Below the pieces are notes generated by a model. It was not told the DNA's origin and did not search any database. It worked only from the letters and a program-made list of their open reading frames with translations. A DNA stretch of 64,000 bases, from NCBI GenBank assembly GCA_029783825.1, contig JAREIK010016290.1, forward strand, positions 18,123 to 82,122, written 5' to 3'. Position numbers and translations under genes: made by a program. Of this stretch, positions 35,313 through 49,944 are shown piece after piece (the first letter of the stretch is position 1; each line of letters begins with the position of its first letter). This DNA is from Sapria himalayana (Eukaryota > Streptophyta > Magnoliopsida > Malpighiales > Rafflesiaceae).

Positions 35313-37578
35313 ATGGCAATGAAGATTGCACAATCCAGCGGTAAACGAAAAATACAATAAATTGAAGATGATCACATCTCAAATGATTAAAGTACTGGTA
35401 AATCTAATCATCATCCTTCACGAACCCTCATATTGTTACGGAAGGATTTTCAATTCCAATTGTAAAAGAAAGTCAAGATACATCTGAGCCTCAAGTTCAT
35501 TAAAATTATAAGACTACTGTTTGGGAAACTTATGAGATATTAGTTGATTTAGAGGTAAATGAAACTGGTAGGGCAGCTTGTATATGGTGTAGGAAAGAAT
35601 ATTTGGCAAAAAGTGATCAAGTTACTTCGGGTTTATAGAAATACTTGAGAGAAACTTGTAGCAAATTTCAACACAAAAAAGAATTAATAAAAGCTCACAA
35701 AGCTAAAGACAAGTCACAATCTTTGTTGAGTTTCACTAAAGGTACTAGTTCAGAGGATAACAAATTAACTTGTTGGCAATTTGATCAACAACTAGTTAGG
35801 GAGGCTTTGGTGAAAATGATCATAAAAGATGAATTGCCTTTTTGTTTTGTTGAGAGGGATGAGTTTAAAATGTTTTGTGAAGTTAGTGTGCATAAATTTA
35901 AAATACCAAATAGGCTTTCTTTACTAGGAGATTATTTTTCTTTGTTTGTGAAGGAAAAGAAGAAATTATTTGATAGCATATCATCTCATTGTTGTAGAGT
36001 TTCATTGACTACTGACACTTGGACTAGCATTCAAAATTTGTCTTATATATATTCGACTGTTCATTTCATTGTTTCTCATTAAAATATGCATAAAAGGCTT
36101 TTGAACTTTTGGGTAATTAAAAGTTATTTTGGAGTTAATATTAGAAATGCTATTGAGTTTTGCATGAATGAATGGGGTTTGAGAATGTTGATGTGCATTA
36201 CTGTTGACAATGCATCAAATAATGATGTTGCAGTTAAACAATTGAAAAAAAGGCTTTTGAAGAAAAATGTTGTACCTTTGAGAGGCGTGCATTTTCATAT
36301 GAAATATTGTGCTCATATCTTTAACGTAATTGTCAGAGATAGCATTGTAGTAGTTGAGGGTGCAATTCAAAAAATTAGAGGTGTGGTGAAATATGTGAGG
36401 AGCAGTCCTAAAAGATTAGATATGTTTAAGTTATGTGTTGAAGAAGCAAACTTTACAAATGTTTATTCATTGCAATTAGATTGCCCTACAAGATGGAATT
36501 CAGCTTATTTGATGCTACAAACTAATATAAAATATCAAAAAGATTTTGATAAGTTGGAGGACATAGACAAAAGGTTTTTGAAGGAGTTTGGTTCAAACGT
36601 TCCAACTCAGAGAGACTGAACAAACGCCAAAATTTTGGCTGGAATCTTGAAAACATTTTTATAAGGTAACTTGTAAATTTTCTGGCTCATAATATTCTAC
36701 CTCTAGTGTTTATTTTTTTGAGATTATTCAAATTTTGAAAAATATTGAGATTTGTGAAAATAGAAGAGACATAATGGTGTCTGAAATTGGTATGAAAATG
36801 AAGCATAAATTCAACAAATATTGGGGTTCTCTTCAATCAACAAGTCTTATGCTTTTTGTAGCAGTAGTGTTGGATCCTAGATATAAGCTCAAATATCTCA
36901 AGGCTAAGTACACTTAGCATTATGAAGAGGAATTGGCTAAAAATTTGGTGAAAAATGTTATAAATGCTTTAAATGAGAAGATGGATGATTATAAATATTT
37001 AAATGAAGATGAATCAAAAGAAGATGATTTATCTTCTACTGTGTTGTAGAAAAATGATGATTTCTTTGATGGTAGTGATACTTATGTTGATGATTTTTTT
37101 TTTGAATTGGAAAAAGAACAAGAAGTTGCAGCTTTGGAAGTGTTGGATAGGTACTTGGAGGACAAACTGGAAAAAAATAGAATTGATTTTGATCTTCTAA
37201 ACTGGTGGAAGGTAAATGAGGTTAGGTATCCTTCTTTGGAAAATGTAGCTAGAGATGTATTTGCTATCCAATCATCTACTGTGGTCTAGGAATCTACATT
37301 TAGCACATAAGGAAGAACTTTAGATAAATTTAGGAGTTCTTTAACACCTATTACAGCTGAAGTTCTCATATGTCTACAAGATTGGTTGAGAAGCTCAAAC
37401 AAACCTATTGAAATTGAAGAATTAGTTCAAGAACTTGATGATAATGAATCAGGTTAGTATATAAATCTTGTAAATTTTAATTTCACTTTTACTTATTTTA
37501 TTCATTCAATTTAATAAAAATATGGTTCAATTATAATTTTCAGAGGGGTCTCAAGATCCAAATTTCTTCCAACTATAG
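35313..37578 (+). pseudogene. hAT transposase pseudogene (BED zinc finger, RICESLEEPER-like)
   Basis: Fragments in order: a plausible start ATG at 35,313; a BED zinc finger (about 35,510-35,680; W, then CxxC in ACIWCRK, then ...KYLRETC); a DUF4413/RNase-H-like core with first acidic residue in LTTDTWTS (codon 36,014) and second in TVDNASNND (codon 36,206), CAH in the YCAHIFN motif (Cys 36,308, His 36,314), and PTRWNS near 36,482-36,502; VVLDPRYK near 36,862-36,890; and the C-terminal hAT dimerisation region (FDLLNWWKV, RYPSLENVARDVFAI, ESTFST, FRSSLTP). The third acidic residue is the Glu of ESTFST (codon 37,290). Stops interrupt the frame at 35,501, 35,636 (inside BED), 36,080, 36,617 (where the family has Trp), 36,690, 36,915, 37,047, 37,287 and 37,308. 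One extra T in the run 36,656-36,660 shifts frame, and another shift lies between 35,313 and about 35,440. Natural end is probably the TAG at 37,576. Acting as a transposase is family knowledge; this copy is certainly dead. Confidence 0.93.
37453..37543 (+). other. predicted 91-bp intron in the transposase pseudogene
   Basis: A donor AG|GTTAGT and an acceptor TTTTCAG|AG bracket an AT-rich stretch with in-frame stops. Joining the flanks continues the frame as DDNES-EGSQDPNFFQL and ends at a TAG at 37,576. A short intron near the 3' end occurs in related plant hAT genes. This is inferred from sequence only. Confidence 0.6.
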
Positions 37579-38406
37579 TTGGCCAACTAAATTTAGAATC
37601 GGTGTATTAAATTTTATAAAGTAATATTTTGTTTTATTATTACTTTTTCATATAAGAAATTTATGTCTGCATGATTAACACGTATTCATCTTTGGTTGTC
37701 CTTCTACAGTGGAGGAAGAAAAGGGAGATGTTTAAAAGAGATAATTAATTGGGTTTGGATTTTCATTGTTGTTCTAGGATGGACCTTTGAAACGATTATT
37801 ATCATGGTTGTTATTAGTTGTATTTTTTTGTTATATTAAGCTGCCTAATTTTAGCAATTACTTAAGTAGTAATTGCTGCTACCAATGTTTGTGGTCATCT
37901 TTAGCTATTCCTTAATATTTTAAGTAATTGTTTAAAAATGTAGTATTGCTATTATGGTTAAGTTTCACTAGGCGGAACAAAGCCAACTTGTGAAAAAATA
38001 AAGAACGAAATTAAGCACACAACTCGCTCCCATTCTATTTAACATTTCTATCCTTTTCAGCACATCAAAGCTTTTGACAAGGCAATGGAACTCATTTGCG
38101 GTATTCAGCCTATTTGACAAAACAAAATTGGCCTAATTTGAGTTTCAAAGATACATAACTAAGGAATGATAAATGGTACAACAAAAGGTTTCAACATAAA
38201 CTAACTTAGCCGGTTTGAAGAAAATAAATTGAAAAAATGTCTGAACTCCGTTCCATCCCGGAATCGTTTTCTCCTACCCAAAATCCCCGATCTCCGTCAT
38301 GTCCTGTCCGATTACTTTCAAGCTATGGTACGAATCTGGATCTTCAAAAAAAAAATCTTTGAACTATGGGAAGGTACTGGAGATTTATAATACCCATCCC
38401 ATCCTA
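37579..38406. other. hAT right non-coding and subterminal region
   Basis: Follows the transposase stop. It holds an AT-rich 3' untranslated-like part (37,579-38,000) and a C-rich subterminal part (38,240-38,406) with CATCCCG/TCCCATCC motifs that mirror those at the left end. No further gene is seen. Confidence 0.6.
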
Positions 38407-38423
38407 TCCCATGAGCACTCCTA
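38407..38423 (-). repeat. right terminal inverted repeat of the hAT element
   Basis: Read on the minus strand it is TAGGAGTGCTCATGGGA, pairing with the left end at 13 of 17 positions. It is followed by the duplicated target GCATTGAG (38,424-38,431). Confidence 0.88.
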
Positions 38424-41400
38424 GCATTGAGTGGTTTATAGGTTTTATTAAAAAATAAAATAACAAAGAATTTATTTTTATTATTTTTTTGATATTTTCA
38501 ATGGTTATAACCTTTGAAAATATAATAATTTTTAAATTTTTTTCGAATGTGAATACAATATTTAGTTATACTACTCATTATATTTATATATTATATAACC
38601 ATTAATAATAAAATAGATATTAATTAACATATAATTATAAAACTTAAATATCAGAAGCAAAAAAAAATATATTACTATATAATAATTTTTTATTTTTGAA
38701 TTTTTTTTTCTTTTAATAAGTTTATCTATATTTTTTTGATGAAAAATAATTTATATAAATTATATTTGTCTAACTCATAATTTATTTTGTAATTAATATT
38801 TATATATAAATAAACAAATAAATAATTAAAATGAAAATTTAAAATTATTATAAAAAAATGAGATTTATTATTTATTATTTATTATTTAGGGATACCAGTT
38901 TAATTTAATTTAGATCCGTCTCACTAATAATTTATTTTGTAATTAATATTTCTATAAAAATAAACTGATAAATAATTAAAATAAAAATATAAAATTATAC
39001 TGAAGAAAAATTAAAATGAGATTTAAGATTTTTATTAATGTATACCAGTTTAATTGTTTATGTATTTAGAGGTTTTATCATTAGGAGTTTAGTGATTTAT
39101 GTTTTTAGGCTTTTAGTGGTTTATAGGTTTTATATAAAAAAATAAAATAACAAAAATATTTCGATAATTTGTTATCATTTTCATAGGTTATAACCTTTGA
39201 AAATATAATAATATTTACAATTTTTTGAAATGTGAATATAATTTTTAGTTATACTAATATTAATAATTATATATCATATAAATTCAATATAAACAATTTT
39301 ATTGTCAGACAATATAATAATGATCAAAAATTAAATAAATGAATTATTAATAATAAGATATATATTAATTAAAAAATATTTACAAAACCCAAATTGTTTC
39401 AAAATTAAAGTAAAATATATTACTAGATAATAATTTTTAATTTTTAAATTTTTATTTCTTTTAGAACCGTATATTTTTTTTTATTAAAAATAAATTAATT
39501 AAATTATATTTGTCGCACTCATACTTTATTTTGTAATATATATTTCAAAAAAAATAAACTAATAAATAATTATAATGAATATTTAAAATTATAATAAATA
39601 GAAATAAAAATTAGATTTATTAATTATTAAGTAGTATATAGATGTTTAATGTTTTATGTATTTAGGCATTATCGGGTTTAGGAGTTTACTGATTTAACTG
39701 TGTATGCATTTAGTGGTTTATAGGTTTTATTAAAGAAAAAAACTAAAAAAAAATTATTTTTATTATTTTTTGATATTTTCAAAGGTTATAACCTTTGGAA
39801 ATATAATAAGTATTAAATTTTTTTCAGAAGTGAATAAATATTTATTTATAATAATCATAATAATTATATATCATATAAATTCAATATAAATAATTTTATT
39901 GATAGATAATCTAATAATATCAAAAAATAAATTAAAAATCGATTATTAATAAGATTGATATTACTTAAAATATAATATCAAAACCTAAAATGATTCAAAA
40001 GCAAAGCAAAATATATTACTTAATAATAATTATTTGTTTTTAAATTTTTATTCTTTTTATAAGCTTATCTATTTTTTGATGAAAAATAATTTTTATAAAT
40101 TATATTTTTAACTCATAATTTATTTTATAATTAATATATATATATAAATAAAAAACTAAACAATCAAAATGAATTTTTTAAATTAAAATTAAAAAAAATG
40201 AAAATGAGATTTATTAATTATTATTTAGGGGATACACGTTTAAATGATTATCTATATTGGGGTATCGGGATATTTTAGTTTAGTGATTTAAGTGTTTAGG
40301 CATTTAGTGATTTATAGGTTTTTTTTAAATAATGAAATAATAAAAAAATTTATTTTTTGTTTTTTCATAGGTTCAATGGTTATAACCTTTGAAAATATAA
40401 ATATTTTCAAATTTTTTTCAAAAGTGAATACAATATTTAGTTATAATAATTATTAAATTTATATATCATATAAATTAAATATAAATATTTTTATTGATAA
40501 ATATTCTAATAATGATCAAAAAATAAATTAATAATCTATTATTAATAAGTTTAGATATCACTTAAAATATTATTACAAAACCTAAAATAATACAGAAACA
40601 AAGTAAAATATATTACTATATAATAATTTTTTGTTTTTTATTTTTTTATTCTTTTATTAAGTTTTTCTATATTTTATTATCGAAAAATAATTTATATAAA
40701 TTATATTTTTCTAAATAATAATTTATTTTGTATTTAATATTTATATAAAAATAAACAAATAAATAATTAAAATCAATATTTAAAATTATAATGAAAAAAT
40801 TAAAAATAAGATTTATTATTTATTATTTAGGATATACCTGTTTAAAAATTTTATCTATTTAGGGTTTTCGAGATTTAGAAATTATTGATTTAAGTATTTA
40901 GGCATTGAATGGTTTATAGCTTTTATTCAAACAATGAAATAACAAAAATTTATTTTTGATATTTTTTCAAATTTTCAAATGTCATAACATTTCAAAATAT
41001 AATAATTTTACAATTTTTTAAAAATGTGAATACAATATTTAGTAATAAAAATTATAATAACTATATATAATATAAAAAATATATAAACAATATTATTGAA
41101 AATTATTATATCAATTATCAAAAAATAAATTAATAAACTACTATTAATATGATAGATATAAATTAAAATATAATTAAAAAACCTAAAATGATTCAAAATC
41201 AAAGTAAAATTTATTAATAAATTATAATTATTTTTAGTTTTTTCATCATTTTATAAGCTTATATTTTTTTTTTGATGAAAAATATATTATTTAAATTATA
41301 TTTGTCACTCATAATTTATTTTGTAATTATTATTCCTATAAATTATTTAAATTATATTTAAGGATTATGAGTTTAAAGGTTTAGGTATTTAGGGGCTTCG

Positions 41401-44400
41401 TGGTTTAGGAGTTTAGAGATTTATCTATTTAGGCATTTAATGGTTTATAAGTTTTATTTAAACAATTATATAACAAAAATGTTATTTTTGTTACTTTTTA
41501 TCATTTTTGAATGTTATAACATTTGAAAATATAACAATTTTTAAATTTTGTTTATATGTGAATACTATATTTAGTTATGATAAACTTAATAATTATATAT
41601 CATGTAAATTCAAAATAAACAATTATATTTATATATATTATATTAATGATCAAAAAATTAATTAATAAACTATTATTAAAAATAAAGATATTATTTAAAA
41701 TATATTTGGAAAATGTAAATTTATTCAAAATCAAAATAAAATATATTACTAAATAAAAATTTTTTTGATGTTTTTCTTCCTTTTATAAGTTTATATTTTT
41801 TGTTATTATAAGTAAATTATTAAAATTATATTTGTCTTCCTCATAATTTATTTTTTATTTATAATTCTATAAAAATAAACTAATAAATAATTAAAATGAA
41901 TAATTAAAACTATAATGAATAGAAATAAAATAGAGATTTATTATTTATTATTTGGGATATACTAGTTTAATGGTTTTAGCATTTAGGTGTTTTGGGGTTT
42001 AGTGATTTAAGTTTTTAGGGCTTTTGTGATTTATAGTTTTTATTTAAAGAATCAAAAAATAAAAAATTTAATTTTTTGATTTTTTTTTTAATTTTCAAAG
42101 GTTATAACCTTTGAAGATATAATAATTTTAAATTTTTATTAAATGTGAATATAATATTTAGTTATAATATTCTTAATAATTATATAAAATGTAAACTTAA
42201 TATAAATAATTTTATTAATAGATATTATAATAATTATCAATAAAAAAGTAATAAATTATTATTAATAAGAATGATATAAATTAAAATATAATTGCAAAGA
42301 CTAAAATGATTCAAAATAAAATATATTACAAAATAATAAATTTTTGTTTTTAAAATTGTGCCTCTTTTTATAAGCATATATTTTTTTTTGATAAAAAATA
42401 AATTATTTAAAAGAGATCTGTCTTACTAATAATTTATTTTGTAATTAATATTTCTATAAAAATAAACTGATAAATAATTAAAATGAAAATTTAAAATTAT
42501 ACTTAATAAAAATTTAAATGAGATTTATGATTAATTATTAATGCATACCGATTTAATTGTTTAAGTATTTAGAAGTTTTGTCATTTAGGAGTTTAGCAAT
42601 TTATGTTTTTAGGCTTTTAGTAGTTTATAGGTTTTATTTAAACAATAAAATAACAAAAGAAAATTGAAATTATTTCTCATTTTTATAGGTTATAAACCTT
42701 TGAAAATATAATAATATTTAAAATTTTTTGAAATTTGAATACAATATTTAGTTATAATAATTTTAATAATTTTATATCATATAAATTCAATATAAACAAT
42801 TTTATTGATAGATATTATAATAATTATCTAAAATTAAATTAATAAACTACTAATAATGAGATAGATATTAATTAAAAAATATTTACAAAACCCAAATTGA
42901 TTCAAAATTAAAGTAAAAAATATTACTGGATAAAAATTTTTTAATTTTTAAATTTTTACTTCTTTTATAAACGTATATATTTTTTTTGATTAAAAATAAA
43001 TTATTTAAATTAATTTGGTCGCATTGATAATTTATTTTATATTAAATATTTCTATAAAAATAAACTAATGAATAATTAAAATGAATATTTAAAGCTATAA
43101 TAAATATAAATTAAAATTAGATTTATTAATTATTATGTATTTTATAACAGTTTAATGGTTTATGTATTTAGGTATTACGGAATTTAGGTGTTTACTGATT
43201 TAATTTCATTCGCATTTAGTGGTTTATAGGTTTTATTTAATAAATAAAATAACAAAACATTTATTTTTTTCAAAAGCGAATTCAATATTTATTATAAAAA
43301 TCATTATATTTATATATCATATAAATTCAATATAAACAATTTTAGTGATTAATATTCTAATAATGATCAAAAAATAAATAAATAATCTATCATTAATAAG
43401 ATAGATATCAATTAAATTATAAAAACAAAACATAAAATGATTTATAAGCAAACCAAAATATATTACTATATAATAATTTTTTGTTTTGTAATTTTTTTTA
43501 AAAAATTTATCTATATTTTTTTGATTATAAATAATTTACATAAATTATATTTGTCTAACTCATAATTTATTTTTTAATTATTATTTATATAAAAATAAAA
43601 AAATAAATAATTAAATGAATATTTAAAATTATAATAAAAAAATGAGATATATTATTTATTATTTAGGGTATACCGGGTTAATTTAAATTATATATGTCTC
43701 ACTAATAATTTATTTTGTAATTAATATTTCTAAAATAAACTGATAAATAAATAAAATAAAAATTTAAAATTATACTGAATAAAAATTAAAATGAGATTTA
43801 TGATTTATTATTAATGTATGCCAATTTAATCGTTTAAGAATTTACTCATTTTGTTGTATAGGTGTTTAGCGATTCATGTTTTTAGGCATTTAGTGGTTTA
43901 TAGATTTTATTTAAAAAATAAAATAACAAAAAAAAATTTAGAAATTTTTTGTCATTTTCAAAGGTTATAACCTTTGAAAATATAATAATATTTAAAATTT
44001 TTTGAAATGTGAATACATTATTTAGTTATAATAATTTTAATAATTATATAGCATATAAATTCTATATAAACAATTTTATTTATAGATATTATAATAATGA
44101 TCAAAAATTAAATTAATAAACTATTAATAATAAGATAGATATTAATTAAAAAATATTAACAAAATCCAATTTGATTCAAAATTAAAGTAGAAAATATTAT
44201 TGGATAATAATTTTTAATTTTTAAATTTTTACTTCTTTTATAAGCGTATATTTTTTTTTATTAAAAATAAATTATTTAAATTATATTTGTCGCACTCATA
44301 ATTTATTTTGTAATAAATATTTATATAAAATTAAACTAATAAATAATTAAAATGAATATTTAAAATTATAATAAATTGAAATAAAAATTAGATTTCTTAA

Positions 44401-47400
44401 TTATTAAGTAGTAAAGTTTAATGGTTTATGTATTTAAGCATTACGGGCTTTAGGAGTTTACTAATTTAACTGTGTATGCATTTAGTTGTTTATAGGTTTT
44501 ATTTAAAAATTAAAATAACAAAATATTTATTTTTATTTTTTTTTATATTCTAAAAGTTTATAATGTTTGAAAATATAATAATTTTTACATTTTTTTTCAA
44601 ATGTGAATTCAATATTTAGTTATAATAATCTTAATAATTATATTTCATGTAAATTCAATATAAATAATTTTATTGATAAATATTCTAATAATGATCAAAA
44701 AATAAATTAATAATCTATTATTAATAAGATAGATATAAATTAAAATATAATTACAAAACCTTAAATGATTCAGAAGAAAAGCAAATTATATTACTTTATA
44801 ATAATTTTTTATTTTAAAATTTTTTTTTCTTTTAAAAAGTTTTTTTATAATTTTTTGATGAAAAATAATTGATATAAATTATATTTGTTTAACTCATAAT
44901 TTTTTTTGTCATTAATAATTATATAAAAATATACTAATAAATAATTAAAATGAATATTTAAAATTTTAATGAAAAAAAATGAGTTTTTTTATTTATTATT
45001 TAGGGTATACCGGTTTAATTTAAATTAGATCTTTCAAACTAATAATTTTTTTTTGTAATTAATATTTCTATAAAATAAACTAATAAATAATTAAAAAAAA
45101 TTTAAAATTAAACTAAATAAAAATAAAAATGAAATTTATGATTTATTATTAATGTATACCAGTTTAATTGTTTAAGAATTTAAAAGTTTTATCATTTAGG
45201 AGTTTAGCGATTTATGTTTTTAGGCATTTAGTGGTTTATAGGTTTTATTTAAACAATAAAATAAAAAAAATTGAAATTTTTTATCATTTTCATAGGTCAT
45301 AACCTTTGAAAATATAATAATATTTAAAATTGTTTGAAAAGTGAATACAATATTTAGTTATAATAATATTAATAATTATATATCATATAAATTGAATATA
45401 AACAATTTTATTGATAGATATGATAATAATGATCAAAAATTAAATTAATAAACTATTAATAATAAGATAAATATTAATTAAAAAATATTTACAAAACCCA
45501 AATTGATTCAAAATTAAAGTAAAATATATTACATAATAAAAATTATTAATTTTTAAATTTTTACTTATTATATAAGCGTAAATACTTTTATTGATTAAAA
45601 ATAAATTATTTAAATTATATTTCTCCCACTCATACTTTATTTTGTAATAAATATTTCTTTAGAAATAAACTAATAAATAATTAAAATAAATATTTAAAAG
45701 TATAACAAATAGAAAAAAAAATTAGATTTATTAATTATTCAGTAGTATATAGAGGGTTAATGGCTTATGTATTTAGGCATTATGAGGTTTAAGAGTTTAT
45801 CGATTTAACTTTGTATGCATTTAGTGCTTATAGGTTTTATTTAAAAAATAAATCAACAAAAAATTTATTTTTATTATTTTTTGATATTTTCAAATGTTAT
45901 AACCTTTGAAAACATAATAATTTTTAAATTTTTTTCAAAAGTGAATTCAATATTTAGTTATAATAATCATTATATTTATATTTCATATAAATTCAATATA
46001 AATAATTTTATTGATAAATATTCTAATAATATTAAAAAATAAATTAATAATCTATTATTAAAAAGATAGATATCAATTAAAATATAATTACATAACCTAA
46101 AATGATTCAGAAGAAAAGCAAATTATATTACTTTATAATAAATTTTTGCTTTCAAAATTTTTCTTCTTTTTATAAGTTTATCTATATTTTTTGATGAAAA
46201 ATAATTAATATAAATTATATTTGTCTAACTCATAATTTATATTGTAATTAATATTTAATAAAAATAAACGAATAAATAATTAAAATGAATATTTGAAATT
46301 ATAATGAAAAAAATAATATTGAGATTTATTATGTATTATTTACAGTATAACAATTTAAAAGGATTATCTATTTAGGATTTTTTTTTTCATATTTTCTCAC
46401 ATTTTCAAAGGTTATAACCTTTGAAAATATAATAATTTTTTAATAGTTCTAAAATATGAATACAATACTTAGTTATAATAATCATAATAATTATATTTGT
46501 TGTAGATTCAATATAAAAAAATGTATTAATATATATTATAAAAATGATCAAAAATTAAATTAATAAATTATTATTATTAAGATAGATATTAATTAAATAT
46601 ATTTGCAGAACTCAAAATAATTCAAAATCAAAGTAAATTATATTACTAATTAAAATTGTAAATTATTGAAATCTTGTTTATTTTTATAAGCTTATTTTTT
46701 TAATAAAAAATAATTTATTTAAATGTTATCTGTCTCACTCATTATTTATTTTAAAATTAATATTTCTATAAAAATAAACTAAAAAATAATTAAAATGAAT
46801 ATTTAAAATTATAATGAATTCAAATAAATATGAGATTTATTATTTATTATTTAGGTCATATAGGTTTAATGGTTTAAGTATTTAGGGGGTTTTGGGGTTT
46901 AGGAGTCTAGAGATTTAAATGTTTAGGCATTTATTGGTTTATAAGTTTTATTTAAATAATAAAATAATAATAAAATTATTTTTGTGATTTTTATCATTTT
47001 GAAGTTTATAACATTTTAAAATATAATAATTTTTAAATTTTTTTCAATTGTAAATATAATATTTAGTTATAATAATCTTAATAATTATAAGTCATTTAAA
47101 TTCAATTTAAATAATTTAATTGTTAGATATTATAAAATTTATTAAATAATAAATTAATAAACTATTCTTAATAAGATTGATAGCATTTAAAATATAATTG
47201 CAAAACCTATATATAATTATTCAAAATCAAAGTAAAATATATTACTAAATAATAATTTTTTGTTTTTAAATTTTTACTGCTTTTTTATAAGCTTATTTTT
47301 TTTTTGATTAAAAATAAATTATTAAAATTATAGTTGTCTCGCTCATTATTTATTTTGTAATTAATATTTCTATAAAAAATAAACTAATAAATAATTAAAA

Positions 47401-49944
47401 TGAATATTTAAAATTATAATGAATACAAATTAAAATGAGATTAATGTTTTATTATATATGGTATACCAGTTTAATGGTTTGATTATTTTTGAGTATTGTC
47501 ATTTAGGAGTTTAGCAATTTATGTTTTTAGGCATTTAGTGGTTTATAGGATTTATTTATATAATAATCTTAATAATTATATATCATATAAATTCAATATA
47601 AATAATTTTTATGATAGATATTATAATAATGATCAAAAATTAAATTAATAAACAATTATTAATAATATAAAATGTAATTTAAATATATTTACATAACACA
47701 AAATGATTCAAAATCAAATCAAAATATATTACTAAATAATAATATTTAATTTTTAAAATTTTTCTGCTTTTTATAAGCTTATATTTTTTTTACTAAATAA
47801 ATTGTTTAAATAAGATTTGTCTGATTTGAAATTTATTTTTAATTAATTTTTCTAAAAAATAAACAATAAATAAAATTATAATAAATAAAAATAAAATTGA
47901 GATTTATTATTTATTAAGTAGTATATAGCTGTTAAAAGGTTTATGTATTTAGGGGTTTCGGGGTTTATGAGCTTACTATTTTAAATAAGTAAGCATTTAA
48001 TGTTCTATAAATTTTATTTAAAAAATTAAATGATGAATATTTTATTTTTATTATTTTTTCTCATTTTTTAAGTTTAAAACCTTTGAAAATATAATAAGTT
48101 TTAAATTTTTTTCAAAAGTGAATACAATATTTAGTTATTATAATCATTATATTTATATATCATATAAATTCAATATAACCAATTTTATTGATAAATATTC
48201 TAATAATGATCAAAAAATATATTAATAATCTATTATTAATAAGGTAGATTTCAATTAAAATATAATTACAAATCCTAAAATAATTAAAAGCAAAGCAAAA
48301 TATATTACAATATAATAATTTTTTGTTTTGAATTTTTTTTATTTTAAAAAGTTTATCTATATTTTTTGAATAAAAATAATTTATATAAATTTATTTGTCT
48401 AACTCATAATTTATTTTGTAATTAATATTTATATAAAAAATAATCTAATAAATAATAAAAATGAATATTTAAAATTATAATGAAACAAAATGAGATTTAT
48501 TAATTATTATTTAGGGTATACCAGTTTAATTTTAATTATATCTATCTCACTAATAATTTATTTTGTACTTAATATTTCTATAAAAATAAACTGATAAATA
48601 ATTAAAATAAAAATTTAAAATTATATATAAAAATTAAAATGAGATTTATGATTTATTATTAATATATACCAGTTTAATAGTTTAAGTATTTAGATGTTTT
48701 GTCATTTGAAAATTAAGTGATTTATGTTTTTAGGCATTTAGTGGTTTATAGGTTTTATTTAAACAATAAAATAACAAAAAAAAATTTATAATTTTTTCTC
48801 ATTTTCATAGGTTATAACCTTGAAATTTAATAATATTATAAATTATAATAAATGTAAATATAAAATTTTATATATAATAATATTAATAATTATATATCAT
48901 ATAAATTCAATATAAACAATATTATTGATAGATATTATAATAATGATCAAAAATTAAATTAATAAACTATTAATAAAAAGATAGAAATTAATTAAAAAAT
49001 ATTTACAAAACCCAAATCGAATCAAAATTAAAGTAAAATATATTACTGGATAATAATTTTTAATTTTTACTTCTTTTATATGCGTATATATATTATTTCA
49101 TTAAAAATAAATTATTTAAATTATATTTGTGGCACTCATATTTTATTTTGTTATACATATTTTTATAAAAATAAACTAATATATAATTAAAATGAATATT
49201 TAAAATTATAATAAATAGAAATAAAAATTAGATTTATTATTTATTATGTATTATATATCGGTTTAATGGTTAATGTATTTAGGCATTACGGGGTCTAGGA
49301 GTTTACTTTTTTAACTGTGTATGCATTTCGTTGTTTATAGGTTTTATTTAAAAAAAATTATTTTTATAATTTTTTGATATTTTCAAAGGTTATAACCTTA
49401 GAAAATATAATAATTTTTATATTTTTTTCAAAAGTAAATTCAATATTTAGTTATAATAATTATTATATTTATCTATCATATAAATTCATTATAAACTATT
49501 TTATTGATAAATATTCTAATAATGATCAAAAAATAAATTAATAATCTATTATTAATAAGATAGATATCAATTATAATATAATTACAAAACCTAAAATGAT
49601 TCGGAAGCAAAGCAAAATATATTACTATATAATAATTTGTTGCTTTGAAATTTTTTTTTCTTTTAAAAAGTTTATCTATATTATTTTGATGAAAAATAAT
49701 TTATATAAATTATATTTGAGTAACTCATAATTTATTTTGTAATTAATATTTATATAAAAATAAACAAATAAATAATTAAATTTGAATATTTAAAATTAAA
49801 ATGAAAAAAAAAATGAGTTTATTCTTTATTATTTAGGATATACCGATTTAATTTAAATTAGATCTGTCTCACTAATAATTTATTTTGTAATTAATATTTC
49901 TATAAAAATAAACTGATAAATATTTAAAATTAAAATTATACTAA
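38424..49944 (+). repeat. satellite array, segment 5
   Basis: Resumes in the F monomer split by the hAT element. Types: J 39,045, F 39,640, Q 40,235, G 40,845, H 41,360, K 41,960, J 42,545 (front part lost), F 43,140, J 43,820, F 44,410, J 45,165, F 45,745, a G-to-C hybrid 46,340, D 46,860, E 47,460, M 47,920, J 48,665, F 49,260, then the front of a J unit that enters block X copy 3. Monomers near 43,260 and 47,560 have lost the palindrome. About 75 bp are missing near 38,600. Confidence 0.94.
46865..46953 (+). repeat. octamer tract of a D monomer, with G-runs
   Basis: Eleven units in 8-bp register, such as TTTAATGG, TTTAAGTA, TTTAGGGG, TTTTGGGG, TTTAGGAG, TTTAGGCA and TTTATAAG, with a single extra G at about 46,889. 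D-type tracts are the most G-rich part of the satellite (G5-T4-G4-T3-A-GG). Confidence 0.85.

Larger units (their letters stand above)
34732..38423 (+). mobile_element. hAT-superfamily DNA transposon, non-autonomous (decayed)
   Basis: A 3,692-bp element with terminal inverted repeats TAGGGCTGCTCACAGGA and, on the other strand, TAGGAGTGCTCATGGGA (13 of 17 identical), flanked by an 8-bp target duplication. It carries one transposase pseudogene on the + strand (about 35,313-37,578) between GC-richer subterminal regions with repeated CCCGTCC/CATCCCG-like motifs, which are plausible transposase binding sites. It is the only copy in the window and interrupts an F monomer, so it is younger than local amplification of that monomer. 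Many stops and at least one frameshift show it can no longer supply transposase. Family-level evidence comes from the transposase remnant, which belongs to the plant BED/DUF4413/hAT-dimerisation group. Confidence 0.95.
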
